16,574 bases of DNA. It comes from Syntrophaceae bacterium UBA5761. Its GTDB lineage: Bacteria > Desulfobacterota > Syntrophia > Syntrophales > UBA4778. The stretch lies in contig DIEZ01000043.1 in NCBI GenBank assembly GCA_002418885.1, positions 1 through 16,574 on the forward strand, written 5' to 3'. How positions within the stretch are numbered: the first letter of the stretch is position 1; the number at the start of each line of letters is the position of its first letter. Shown piece by piece: positions 9,799 through 16,574 of this stretch. The notes beneath the pieces are model-generated. The model was given only the letters and a program-made list of their open reading frames with translations, was not told the origin of the DNA and made no database searches. Made by a program: the position numbers and the translations under genes.

Positions 9799-11124
9799 TC
9801 AGGCATCTTCTTTCCACTTCCTTATTGCCTCCAGGGCGCGCTCGGCGTAGAAGCGGCCGCGGTCCTTTCGTCGGACCTTCTTGTCAAGGGGAGGGAAAAG
9901 TCCGAAGTTGACGTTCATGGGCTGGAAGATTTTTACGTCGGTGCTTGTGATATGGTGGATGAGGGAGCCGACGGCGGTCTCCCGAGGTGGCGGAACGGAC
10001 CAGAGTCCCTGCAGGAGCCGCGCGGCGAAGATTCCCGCGGCAAGCCCCATGGCCGTCGATTCGATGTAGCCCTCCACGCCGGATATCTGGCCGGCGATGA
10101 AGACGTTCTCGAAACCGTGCAACTGGAGATTGCTGTTGAGGAGGGCTGGGGCGTTGAGGAATGTGTTGCGGTGGATGCTGCCGTACCTCGCAAATTCCGC
10201 CTTCTCCATGCCGGGTATCATCCGGAAGATGCGTCTTTGTTCCGGCCAGGTCAGTTTGGTCTGAAAGCCTACCAGGTTATAGAGGGTGGCTTCGCGGTTT
10301 TCCTGTCGTAGCTGGACGACTGCGAAGGGCCGCTTTCCGGTCCGCGGGTCTGTCAACCCTACGGGTTTCATCGGCCCGTAGAGGAGTGTCTGTACCCCTC
10401 TCCGGGCCATCACCTCAATCGGCAAACACCCCTCGAAATACCGCGCGTCCTCAAAACTCCTCAGAGGGACTTCTTTCGCTTCCAGGAGGGCCCGGTAAAA
10501 TGTCTCGTATTCCTCGCGGGTCAGGGGACAATTAAGATAATTCCCCTCTCCGGCACCGTACCGGGAGGCCCCGAAGACTTTTGACAGGTCGATCGAATCC
10601 GCCTCCACGACCGGAGATATAGCGTCGTAGAAATAGAGATAATCGTGACCGGTCATTTCGGAGAGGCTTCGAGACAGGGAATCGGACGTGAGGGGACCGC
10701 TCGCCACGATGACGAGGCCTTCACGGGGTATGGCCTTGACCTCCTTGCGGATGATTTCCAGTCCTGCGAAGGATGTCAGCATCTCTTCAACGCGACGGGA
10801 AAAGAGAAGACGGTCCACCGCCAGGGCCGTTCCCGCCGGAATGGCCGATTCCTCAGCGGCCCTCATGACCAGAGAATCCAGCAACCGCATCTCCTCCTTC
10901 AGCAGTCCGGCCGCGCGGTCGAGTTCGTTCGACCTAAGGGAATTGCTGCAAACAAGTTCGGCCAAGCCGGATGTTTTATGCACGGGGGTAGAAACAGTTG
11001 GCCTCATTTCATAAAGTCTTACTTTAAATCCCCTTTTGAGAATCTGCCAGGCGGCTTCGCAGCCCGCCAAGCCGCCGCCTATCACTGTCAAGCATTTTTC
11101 ACCGACAGGTGTCAAGTCACGCAT
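9799..11124 (-). CDS. trmFO: Folate-dependent tRNA (uracil-54-C5)-methyltransferase TrmFO
   Basis: TrmFO is a flavoprotein that makes ribothymidine at position 54 of tRNA, using methylenetetrahydrofolate rather than S-adenosylmethionine. The 441-residue protein starts with an FAD-binding Rossmann motif [13 protein letters not shown] (14-26). It follows with [24 protein letters not shown] containing conserved C59, and [14 protein letters not shown] with C233, matching the two Cys described in Bacillus subtilis TrmFO. The C-terminal part shows GLTDPRTG, the NAD(P)H-domain [27 protein letters not shown] and [13 protein letters not shown]. The start ATG at 11124 has only a weak ribosome site, but lies 21 bases after the topA stop, so coupling within a dprA-topA-trmFO transcript is likely. 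TrmFO is less usual in Gram-negatives than TrmA and supports a Desulfobacterota-like host. Confidence 0.96.
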   Translation of the reverse strand: MRDLTPVGEKCLTVIGGGLAGCEAAWQILKRGFKVRLYEMRPTVSTPVHKTSGLAELVCSNSLRSNELDRAAGLLKEEMRLLDSLVMRAAEESAIPAGTALAVDRLLFSRRVEEMLTSFAGLEIIRKEVKAIPREGLVIVASGPLTSDSLSRSLSEMTGHDYLYFYDAISPVVEADSIDLSKVFGASRYGAGEGNYLNCPLTREEYETFYRALLEAKEVPLRSFEDARYFEGCLPIEVMARRGVQTLLYGPMKPVGLTDPRTGKRPFAVVQLRQENREATLYNLVGFQTKLTWPEQRRIFRMIPGMEKAEFARYGSIHRNTFLNAPALLNSNLQLHGFENVFIAGQISGVEGYIESTAMGLAAGIFAARLLQGLWSVPPPRETAVGSLIHHITSTDVKIFQPMNVNFGLFPPLDKKVRRKDRGRFYAERALEAIRKWKEDA

Positions 11125-11145
11125 CTACTGTTATGTCTGTTTCTA

Positions 11146-13404
11146 TCAGGATGTCGGCGCCTTAGCCGTACTGTACGCGCAAGACGGATTGCTGCAGACC
11201 CTGTAGCGTCCTTTCTTCGCATTGTACTTTTCGAAAATAAAAGGAGCGCCGCATTCAGGGCAGGGCTCGGCGATGGGTTTGTCCCACGTCGCGTAGCTGC
11301 ATTCGGGATACCTCGAGCAACCGAAAAAGACCTTTCCTTTTCTGGACCGTTTCTCGACGACCTGACCACCACAGCCCTCCACGGGACACTTGACACCGAG
11401 GCTGAAGGGCATTGTGAATCGGCATTCGGGGTAACCCGAACAACCGAGGAAACTGCCGAATTTTCCTTGCTTGACCACCATTTTTCGACCGCAATCGGGG
11501 CATTCGATGTCGGTTTCGGTCACCGCGGGCGGTTTCTGGGTGATGGCGCCGTTTTCGTCTTCCTGAAAATTCATGGTGTTGCGGCACTTCGGATAACCAG
11601 AGCAGGCTATGAACCTCCCGTTACGTCCCCACTTGATGACCATCGGACTGCCGCATTTTTCACAGACGAGGCCTGTAGGCGTTTCTTCTTTCTTCACGTT
11701 ACGCATCTCCGACTTTGCTTTTTTTAGGTCCTTCTCGAAGGTGGAATAGAACTTCTGAAGGCTCTCGATTCGTTTGAGTTTTCCTTCTTCGATCATGTCG
11801 AGCTGGTTTTCCATGCCCGCCGTGAATGCCACGTCAAGGATGGTAGGAAAATTCTTCACCAGTAGGTCAGTGACCAATTTGCCGAGCTCCGTCGGGTGGA
11901 ACCGACCCCCGTCGAGCTTGGCGTAATCCCGTTCCTGGATGGTGCTGAGGATGGTGGCGTAAGTGCTTGGCCTGCCGATTCCTTTCTCCTCGAGCTCTTT
12001 GACGAGTGTCGCCTCGGTAAAGCGCGGCGGCGGCTCGGTGAATTTCTGCTCAGGCTTGAGCGAGAGCAACTTCAGCCGTTCGCCTACCTTTACGTCCGGC
12101 AGCGCCTTTTCCGCACCGTTTTCTTCCCCGTTATCGTCCTTCCCTTCAGTGTAAAGGGTCATGAAGCCGGGGAACTTCATGACGTCCCCCTGGGCGCGGA
12201 ATAGGGTGTTTGCCGCTTCGATGTCGATGGTGGTCCGGTCGTAGACGGCTGGGTTCATCTGACTTGCCACGAAGCGGTTCCATATGAGCTGGTAGAGACG
12301 GAACTGGTCGTTCGTGAGGTATGGTTTGATGTCGAAGGGCCGGTAATTCAACGACGCGGGCCGGATTGCCTCGTGGGCCTCCTGGGCGTTGCGTCCCGAT
12401 TTGAATACCTTCGGCTTTGCCGGAAGGTATTCCTTGCCGTGGGCCTCCAGGATGTAACGTCGCACTTCACTCAGGGCCTCCTCAGCGATACGGACGGAAT
12501 CGGTCCTCATATATGTAATCAGGCCGACAGGACCCTCCTTGCCGAGTTCGATACCTTCGTACAGCTTCTGGGCGACGGACATAGTCTTCTTGGCCGAAAA
12601 ACGGAGCTTCCGCGAGGCCTCCTGTTGTAGTTTGCTCGTCGTGAACGGGGGCGCCGGATTTCTCCGGGCCTCCTTCTTCTCCACGCAGGCGACGATAAAA
12701 GGGGCGGATTCCAGTCGCTTCAGGACGTCCTCTGATTCCAAGGAGTTGGAGATTCGGGCCTTCTTTCCGTCGACCTTGACCAGCCGGGCTTCGAAGGGAG
12801 GAGGTTCCGAGCCCTCCAAGAGCGCCGTTATGTTCCAGTATTCCTCGGGCACAAAATTTCTGATTTCCTCTTCCCGGTCGCAGACCATTCTTACCGCCAC
12901 GGACTGCACGCGGCCGGCGCTCAACCCTCGCCTGACTTTTTCCCAGAGGATCGGGCTGACCTGGTAACCCACGAGCCTGTCCAAGATTCGCCGCGTCTGC
13001 TGCGCCTCGTATTTGTTGAGGTTGAGCTTCTGGGGATGCTGCAGTGCCGTAAGCATCGTGTTTTTGGTCAGGTCGTTGAACAGTACACGATAGATCGTCT
13101 TATTGCCGTCGATCTCCTCGGCGATGTGCCAGGCGATCGCCTCACCTTCCCGGTCGGGGTCGGGGGCGAGGTAGATGGTCTCGGCGGCTGCCGCGGCATT
13201 TTTCAGTTCGGTGATGACCTTCTTTTTGGTCTCCAGCACTTGATAGGTTGGTTTGAAATCATTTTTGATGTCGATACCGAGCTTGCTTTTGGGGAGGTCC
13301 TTGATGTGTCCTACCGATGCCCGGACGTCGAATTCGCTGCTCAGGTATTTCTTTATCGTTTTTACCTTTGTCGGCGATTCAACAACGATAAGCGAACGCT
13401 TCAT
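11146..13404 (-). CDS. topA: DNA topoisomerase I (type IA)
   Basis: TopA relaxes negative supercoils by passing one strand through a transient break. The 752-residue product begins with a Toprim domain: LIVVESPTK (5-13, with E9) and APDPDREGEAIAWH (80-93, with acidic D82 and D84). GRVQSVAVR follows. The catalytic tyrosine lies in GLITYMRTDSV (Y298), then HEAIRP and GIGRPSTYA. The C-terminus carries four zinc-ribbon modules, each with paired Cys. The first begins at C581 (CEKCG), followed by CPDCG and CPVEGCG modules, and the last spans 715-752 with CPECG and CSNPSC. They bind single-stranded DNA. The start ATG at 13404 has a strong ribosome site (AAGGAG). It lies downstream of dprA and upstream of trmFO on the same strand. 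Confidence 0.97.
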   Translation of the reverse strand: MKRSLIVVESPTKVKTIKKYLSSEFDVRASVGHIKDLPKSKLGIDIKNDFKPTYQVLETKKKVITELKNAAAAAETIYLAPDPDREGEAIAWHIAEEIDGNKTIYRVLFNDLTKNTMLTALQHPQKLNLNKYEAQQTRRILDRLVGYQVSPILWEKVRRGLSAGRVQSVAVRMVCDREEEIRNFVPEEYWNITALLEGSEPPPFEARLVKVDGKKARISNSLESEDVLKRLESAPFIVACVEKKEARRNPAPPFTTSKLQQEASRKLRFSAKKTMSVAQKLYEGIELGKEGPVGLITYMRTDSVRIAEEALSEVRRYILEAHGKEYLPAKPKVFKSGRNAQEAHEAIRPASLNYRPFDIKPYLTNDQFRLYQLIWNRFVASQMNPAVYDRTTIDIEAANTLFRAQGDVMKFPGFMTLYTEGKDDNGEENGAEKALPDVKVGERLKLLSLKPEQKFTEPPPRFTEATLVKELEEKGIGRPSTYATILSTIQERDYAKLDGGRFHPTELGKLVTDLLVKNFPTILDVAFTAGMENQLDMIEEGKLKRIESLQKFYSTFEKDLKKAKSEMRNVKKEETPTGLVCEKCGSPMVIKWGRNGRFIACSGYPKCRNTMNFQEDENGAITQKPPAVTETDIECPDCGRKMVVKQGKFGSFLGCSGYPECRFTMPFSLGVKCPVEGCGGQVVEKRSRKGKVFFGCSRYPECSYATWDKPIAEPCPECGAPFIFEKYNAKKGRYRVCSNPSCAYSTAKAPTS

Positions 13405-13441
13405 TCTTTCTCCTTAAAAATATATTGCAGGTCATATTCGG

Positions 13442-13466
13442 CCGGCCCTTGTCTCAAGAGGGCCGG
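13442..13466 (-). promoter_or_regulatory. GC-rich hairpin in the dprA-topA gap
   Basis: CCGGCCCT (13442-13449) pairs perfectly with AGGGCCGG (13459-13466) around a 9-base loop. No T run follows it on either strand, so it is not a convincing intrinsic terminator. It may be a processing site or mRNA-stability element in the leader before topA, whose ribosome site is about 30 bases further on. Confidence 0.4.
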
Positions 13467-13512
13467 GGTGTGCACGTCGCCTCTCTGTTTATGTGATGTT
13501 TTCTATAGGGCT

Positions 13513-14631
13513 TTATCTGCGGATGAAAACCTTTCCCGGCTTTTGTTCAACGTAGCCGTCCAATTCAAGGCCGAGCAGGATAGCCAAGACTTCATTCGTG
13601 TCGAGGCCTGTTTTCTCGATGAGCGTATCGACATCAAACGCTCCTCCGGACAGAAGGTTCAGGATCGTCCTCTCCCGTTCACCAAGCGGTTTTTCGTTAA
13701 CCGGGCGGTCGGCGTCGGCCTGTTCCGGCACCTGTGGCGTAACGGGGGTCTTCCGCAGCCGCGGTTGTACTTCCTCTATTATATCGTCAATATTCTCGAC
13801 GAGCTTCGCACCTTCTTTTATGAGTTTATGCGTTCCCTTCGAACCGGGTGAGTCGACTGTCCCCGGGACTGCAAAGACCTCGCGACCCTGCTCCAAAGCT
13901 ACCCTGGCCGTTATAAGGGAGCCGCTCTTGTCGGTTGCCTCTACAACGACGACTCCTAGAGATATGCCGCTGATTATCCGGTTCCTCATCGGAAAATTTG
14001 CCGCGAGGGGTTTCGTTCCGAAGGGATATTCGGTGACGACGGCGCCGCGTGTTGCGATCTCATCGTAGAGACTCCTATTTTCCAATGGATAATAGACATC
14101 GAGGCCGCAACCGAGCACGGCGATCGTCCGCCCCTTCGCGGAAAGGGCCCCGCAGTGTGCGGCTGTATCGATCCCGCGAGCCATTCCGCTCACGACGGTG
14201 AATCCCTGTTGCGCCAACTCACGGCATAGCCTTTCGGTCAGGAATTTACCGTAGGTCGAGGCCGCCCTAGAGCCTACAACGGCGATCGTCGCCTCATCTT
14301 CCACAAATGCCCCTTTCACATAAAGCAAAGGCGGACGGTCGTAGATGTCGAGAAGGAGCCGGGGATAAGAGGTGTCTTCCACGGTAACGAGGGAAACCCC
14401 TTTTTCCCGGGTCAAGACAAGCTCTCGCTCGACCTGCTTCCACTTGTTGAAGCGATGGATGAGGTTGGCCGTCCTTTCTTTTATACCGGGCACGCTTTTC
14501 AGGGTTTCGAGCGGCGCTTCCAGTACCCTTCGGGGAGTCCCGAAGGCGGAAAGAAGGTTCTTGGTCCCGACACTTCCCAAGCCTTCTACGAACTTCAGGG
14601 CCAGCCAGTATTTAAGGTTGTTTTCATCCAT
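13513..14631 (-). CDS. dprA: DNA processing protein DprA/Smf
   Basis: DprA binds incoming single-stranded DNA in transformation and loads RecA. It is also kept in many bacteria not known to be competent. The 372-residue protein has three parts. An N-terminal helix-hairpin/SAM-like region covers ~1-64. The Rossmann-type DprA core covers ~75-285, with VVGSRAAS (118-125), SGMARGID (148-155), AVLGCGLD, ANFPMRNRIISG (211-222), SLITARVALEQGR and FAVPG. A C-terminal winged-helix domain covers ~315-372 (RERTILNLL...FDVDTLIEKTGL). The length matches full three-domain DprA proteins. The start ATG at 14631 is the only plausible one. The ribosome site is weak, but a promoter lies about 60 bases upstream. 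It is the first gene of the dprA-topA-trmFO run. No other competence gene is in the window. Confidence 0.96.
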   Translation of the reverse strand: MDENNLKYWLALKFVEGLGSVGTKNLLSAFGTPRRVLEAPLETLKSVPGIKERTANLIHRFNKWKQVERELVLTREKGVSLVTVEDTSYPRLLLDIYDRPPLLYVKGAFVEDEATIAVVGSRAASTYGKFLTERLCRELAQQGFTVVSGMARGIDTAAHCGALSAKGRTIAVLGCGLDVYYPLENRSLYDEIATRGAVVTEYPFGTKPLAANFPMRNRIISGISLGVVVVEATDKSGSLITARVALEQGREVFAVPGTVDSPGSKGTHKLIKEGAKLVENIDDIIEEVQPRLRKTPVTPQVPEQADADRPVNEKPLGERERTILNLLSGGAFDVDTLIEKTGLDTNEVLAILLGLELDGYVEQKPGKVFIRR

Positions 14632-14691
14632 CGGAGCAACTACAATTATTCATACATGACCCATAGAATGATTTCACCAGGCAGGGAGGCG

Positions 14692-14721
14692 AAAATATCG
14701 CTTATTATTACGACCTGTCAA
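14692..14721 (-). promoter_or_regulatory. dprA: Promoter for dprA (and probably topA-trmFO)
   Basis: Reading the minus strand, a perfect -35 TTGACA (14721-14716) is followed by an 18-base spacer and TATTTT (14697-14692), four of six bases matching the -10 consensus. Transcription would start near 14685, leaving a leader of about 55 bases before dprA. Confidence 0.5.
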
Positions 14722-14750
14722 GTTGAATTTATTCAGAGAAAAACCTTTTG

Positions 14751-14777
14751 CCTTATCAAGGCGATTGATTTAGAAGG
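14751..14777 (+). promoter_or_regulatory. Possible ribosome-site-sequestering hairpin before the secreted-protein gene
   Basis: ATCAA (14755-14759) pairs with TTGAT (14765-14769) around GGCGA. Flanking CCTT (14751-14754) can pair with AAGG (14774-14777) after a four-base bulge. That AAGG is the apparent Shine-Dalgarno for the TTG start at 14786. The structure is short and may be chance. Confidence 0.25.
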
Positions 14778-14785
14778 AAAATGCT

Positions 14786-16435
14786 TTGAAAAAATTTAGC
14801 ATTATCCTGAAAAAGATTGTTGTTTCACTCTTCATCCCGGCCGTTCTGATTTTGCCTTCAGTCGTCGCTCCGGCAGAGGATGAAGCCGGCGGAGCGACCG
14901 CCCTGCTTGTGAGCCCCGAAGTGATGGATCTTGGTGTCCTGACTCCTGTTGGCGAGGTCAAGGGGGTCTATTTCATGCATAGTCCGTTAGCGAAGACCCT
15001 CGCGTGGTCGACAGGCGTGCCCGAGGGGTGGATCGCAGTCGGCGGTGAAAGACTTGCAGGCCGGTTGACGGATTCCCTTGGCAGTCTCGAAGTCGGGATA
15101 AGATTTGTCGAAGGAGAAACCCCCGATGAGATGGGCGGGCATCTCGTTCAGATGACACTCAAAACGGGCGGCGATATTCTTGTCCTCGAGGAGGCGCTGC
15201 CCTTAGGACGGCACTGCGAAAAAATCGAAGTTCATTATGCAGGCGCTTCCAGGACGCTTGTTCTCAAGTTCGAGACGGCCCTAAGTGAGCCAGGCCCGAA
15301 ACTGTCGGTAGAGCCTTTCGGCCTCGACTTCGGGACGATAGAGGGAAGCCGCACGACCCTTAAAAAACTGCGCGTCCGGAATGTCGGCAAGGGAACGCTC
15401 AGCTGGAAAACGGGAATCGGTAGCGTGTCCGAAGGTCAGGCCGGGAAATGGTTCTACGTATCGTTCCTGAATGAAAACAAGCGAGACGGCGAGGCCTATG
15501 CTGTTCCGGGCGATTTGGAAAATGTTCTCCAACTGGACGGCAAATGGTTCACAGACAAGGGATACCCCGCCTGCAGGGGAGAGGAAGGGATTATGAGCTT
15601 CCTTTTTTCCGGCACAGGAATCGCGATCATCTTTCATCCTGAAAAGGAAGAATGCTCTTTGAAGGCTTATATCGATGACCTCGCTCCTGTTGAGATGGAT
15701 AGAGACCCGGAAGAGGGAAGGGCAGCGGTGGTTGTCGCAGAAAACCTCTCTGACGGTCATCACGTTCTCGAGGTCATGGGCAAGAGGGGTCTCGTCATGG
15801 TCGAAGGTGTAAGAATTTTCGGCGGCGAAGTCCTCACGGGTGTCCCAGGATGGCTCAAGGTCTTTCCGTCCACCGGGACGACGACGAGTGAAACCGATTA
15901 TGTTACGGTCTTTGTCGATACGGAAAACCTAAAAGCGGGCCTCTATGGGGACGCAGTGGTCATAAGGTCGAACGGCGGCGATGCCGCCGTGGATGTTTCG
16001 CTCAGGGTAACACGGCATATCCTCACAAAATTTATCGATGTTTACCGCTATGTCAAAGGAAACGATTATCTGTACACGGGGCACCCGGAAGCGGAAGATT
16101 CCGGTGTTCTGGAGGGTTACAGGAAACAAGGGTTTGCCTTCAGGCTGTTCCGGGAAGATACTCCGGGCACAAAGAAGTTCTACCGATGGTATAATAAGGC
16201 AAAAGGGGACCACTACTACACGACCGATCCGGACGGAGACGGGAAACGCCGTCAGGGTTATGTCCTCGAAGGGTATATCGGAAACATCGGGACCTCAAAG
16301 ATCCTTGGGACGCGGGAACTTTACCGCTGGCAAAACCCCTCGACAGGTTGCCATTTTTACACGACCGACCCCAGGGGCGAGGGGATGGCAAAAAAAGGCT
16401 ACCGATTCGACGGTATCGCCGGATACGTAAGGTGA
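14786..16435 (+). CDS. Secreted multidomain protein: BACON-type domains, nested jelly-roll-like module, DUF5648-like repeats
   Basis: The start is TTG 14786, with AAGGAA eight bases upstream. A Lys-rich N-terminus, a hydrophobic core (11-27) and APA before E31 form a Sec signal peptide cut near residue 30. Residues ~41-139 look like a beta-sandwich of the BACON/Hydin kind (VSPEVMDLGVL, LAWSTGVPEGW). Residues 172-212 start a second one (LSVEPFGLDFGTIEG, RNVGKGTLSW). Its second half appears only at 353-409 (VPGWLKVFPSTGTTT, LKAGLYGDAVVIRSNGG). Between them, ~245-347 resembles a carbohydrate-binding-like jelly roll (LFSGTGIAIIF, AYIDDLAPVE, LSDGHHVLEV). Three C-terminal repeats at ~416-455, 465-500 and 511-549 resemble DUF5648 (FYRWYNKAKGDHYYTTDP, LYRWQNPSTGCHFYTTDP). 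No catalytic site is recognised. A surface or extracellular binding protein is a reasonable inference. Domain names come from pattern recall. Confidence 0.85.
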   Translation: MKKFSIILKKIVVSLFIPAVLILPSVVAPAEDEAGGATALLVSPEVMDLGVLTPVGEVKGVYFMHSPLAKTLAWSTGVPEGWIAVGGERLAGRLTDSLGSLEVGIRFVEGETPDEMGGHLVQMTLKTGGDILVLEEALPLGRHCEKIEVHYAGASRTLVLKFETALSEPGPKLSVEPFGLDFGTIEGSRTTLKKLRVRNVGKGTLSWKTGIGSVSEGQAGKWFYVSFLNENKRDGEAYAVPGDLENVLQLDGKWFTDKGYPACRGEEGIMSFLFSGTGIAIIFHPEKEECSLKAYIDDLAPVEMDRDPEEGRAAVVVAENLSDGHHVLEVMGKRGLVMVEGVRIFGGEVLTGVPGWLKVFPSTGTTTSETDYVTVFVDTENLKAGLYGDAVVIRSNGGDAAVDVSLRVTRHILTKFIDVYRYVKGNDYLYTGHPEAEDSGVLEGYRKQGFAFRLFREDTPGTKKFYRWYNKAKGDHYYTTDPDGDGKRRQGYVLEGYIGNIGTSKILGTRELYRWQNPSTGCHFYTTDPRGEGMAKKGYRFDGIAGYVR

Positions 16436-16482
16436 TTGGTGCAGGAGTGTTTTTTAAGCCTCGAGTGATTTTGCTTTCACGC

Positions 16483-16511
16483 TTGACAAATAATTCGAAA
16501 GAGTTTATTAA
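16483..16511 (+). promoter_or_regulatory. Near-consensus sigma70 promoter for the tRNA gene
   Basis: TTGACA (16483-16488, perfect), a 17-base spacer, and TATTAA (16506-16511). Transcription would begin near 16518, about 36 bases before the mature tRNA end. The leader contains a run of seven Gs (16531-16537). Confidence 0.75.
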
Positions 16512-16553
16512 AACGCTCCTTTTATTTACCGGGGGGGTGTCTGTAGAGGTTGT

Positions 16554-16574
16554 GCGCCTGTAGCTCAGCTGGAT
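16554..16574 (+). tRNA. tRNA gene, 5' part only (probably tRNA-Arg)
   Basis: The sequence starting GCGCCTG is a seven-base acceptor arm, followed by TAGCTCAGCTGGAT, the classic D-arm beginning (T8, A-G-C-T-C stem, A-G-C-U-G-G-A loop). The window ends in the D loop, so the anticodon is not visible. The GCGCC acceptor arm and CAGCTGGAT loop fit bacterial tRNA-Arg best, but the identity is a guess. It follows a strong promoter. Confidence 0.85.

Noticed and set aside
10645..11727. Plus-strand open frame of 360 codons opposite trmFO and topA
   Set aside because: It spans the trmFO/topA junction and mirrors both genes. There is no ribosome site or domain.

Overview
The window looks like a chromosomal, mostly housekeeping stretch from a fairly GC-rich Gram-negative bacterium. 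The best guess is a member of the Desulfobacterota (former Deltaproteobacteria). This is inferred from several features together: a lipoprotein with a lipobox, a Sec-secreted protein, folate-type TrmFO, type III pantothenate kinase, a MutL carrying its own endonuclease motif, and a first gene resembling LPP20-like proteins I associate with Geobacter relatives. No single gene proves the lineage.

Layout. 1-412 is the 3' end of an LPP20-like protein gene. 529-3212 is a translationally coupled pair, mutL (mismatch repair) and miaA (tRNA prenylation). 3209-3323 holds a good sigma70-type promoter and a leader with two hairpins. They precede 3324-4499, a TPR lipoprotein that ends in S-layer-homology-like modules. 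4648-9782 is a same-strand run of valS, nadC, birA and coaX, with nadC/birA and birA/coaX overlapping. It covers valyl-tRNA charging and three cofactor steps: NAD synthesis, biotin attachment and CoA synthesis. On the minus strand, 14631 down to 9799 carries dprA, topA and trmFO in the order also known from Firmicutes. These serve DNA uptake/recombination, supercoil relaxation and tRNA T-loop methylation. 14786-16435, divergent from dprA, encodes a secreted multidomain protein. 16554-16574 is the start of a tRNA gene, probably tRNA-Arg, behind a near-consensus promoter.

No mobile element, CRISPR array, toxin-antitoxin pair or defence system is visible, and no gene-free stretch exceeds 300 bases. 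The least ordinary items are the two exported proteins. One is the TPR lipoprotein with up to three SLH-like modules behind a structured leader. The other is the secreted protein at the right end, in which a jelly-roll-like module appears to be nested inside a BACON-type beta-sandwich, followed by three DUF5648-like repeats. I see nothing that amounts to a clearly new biological system.
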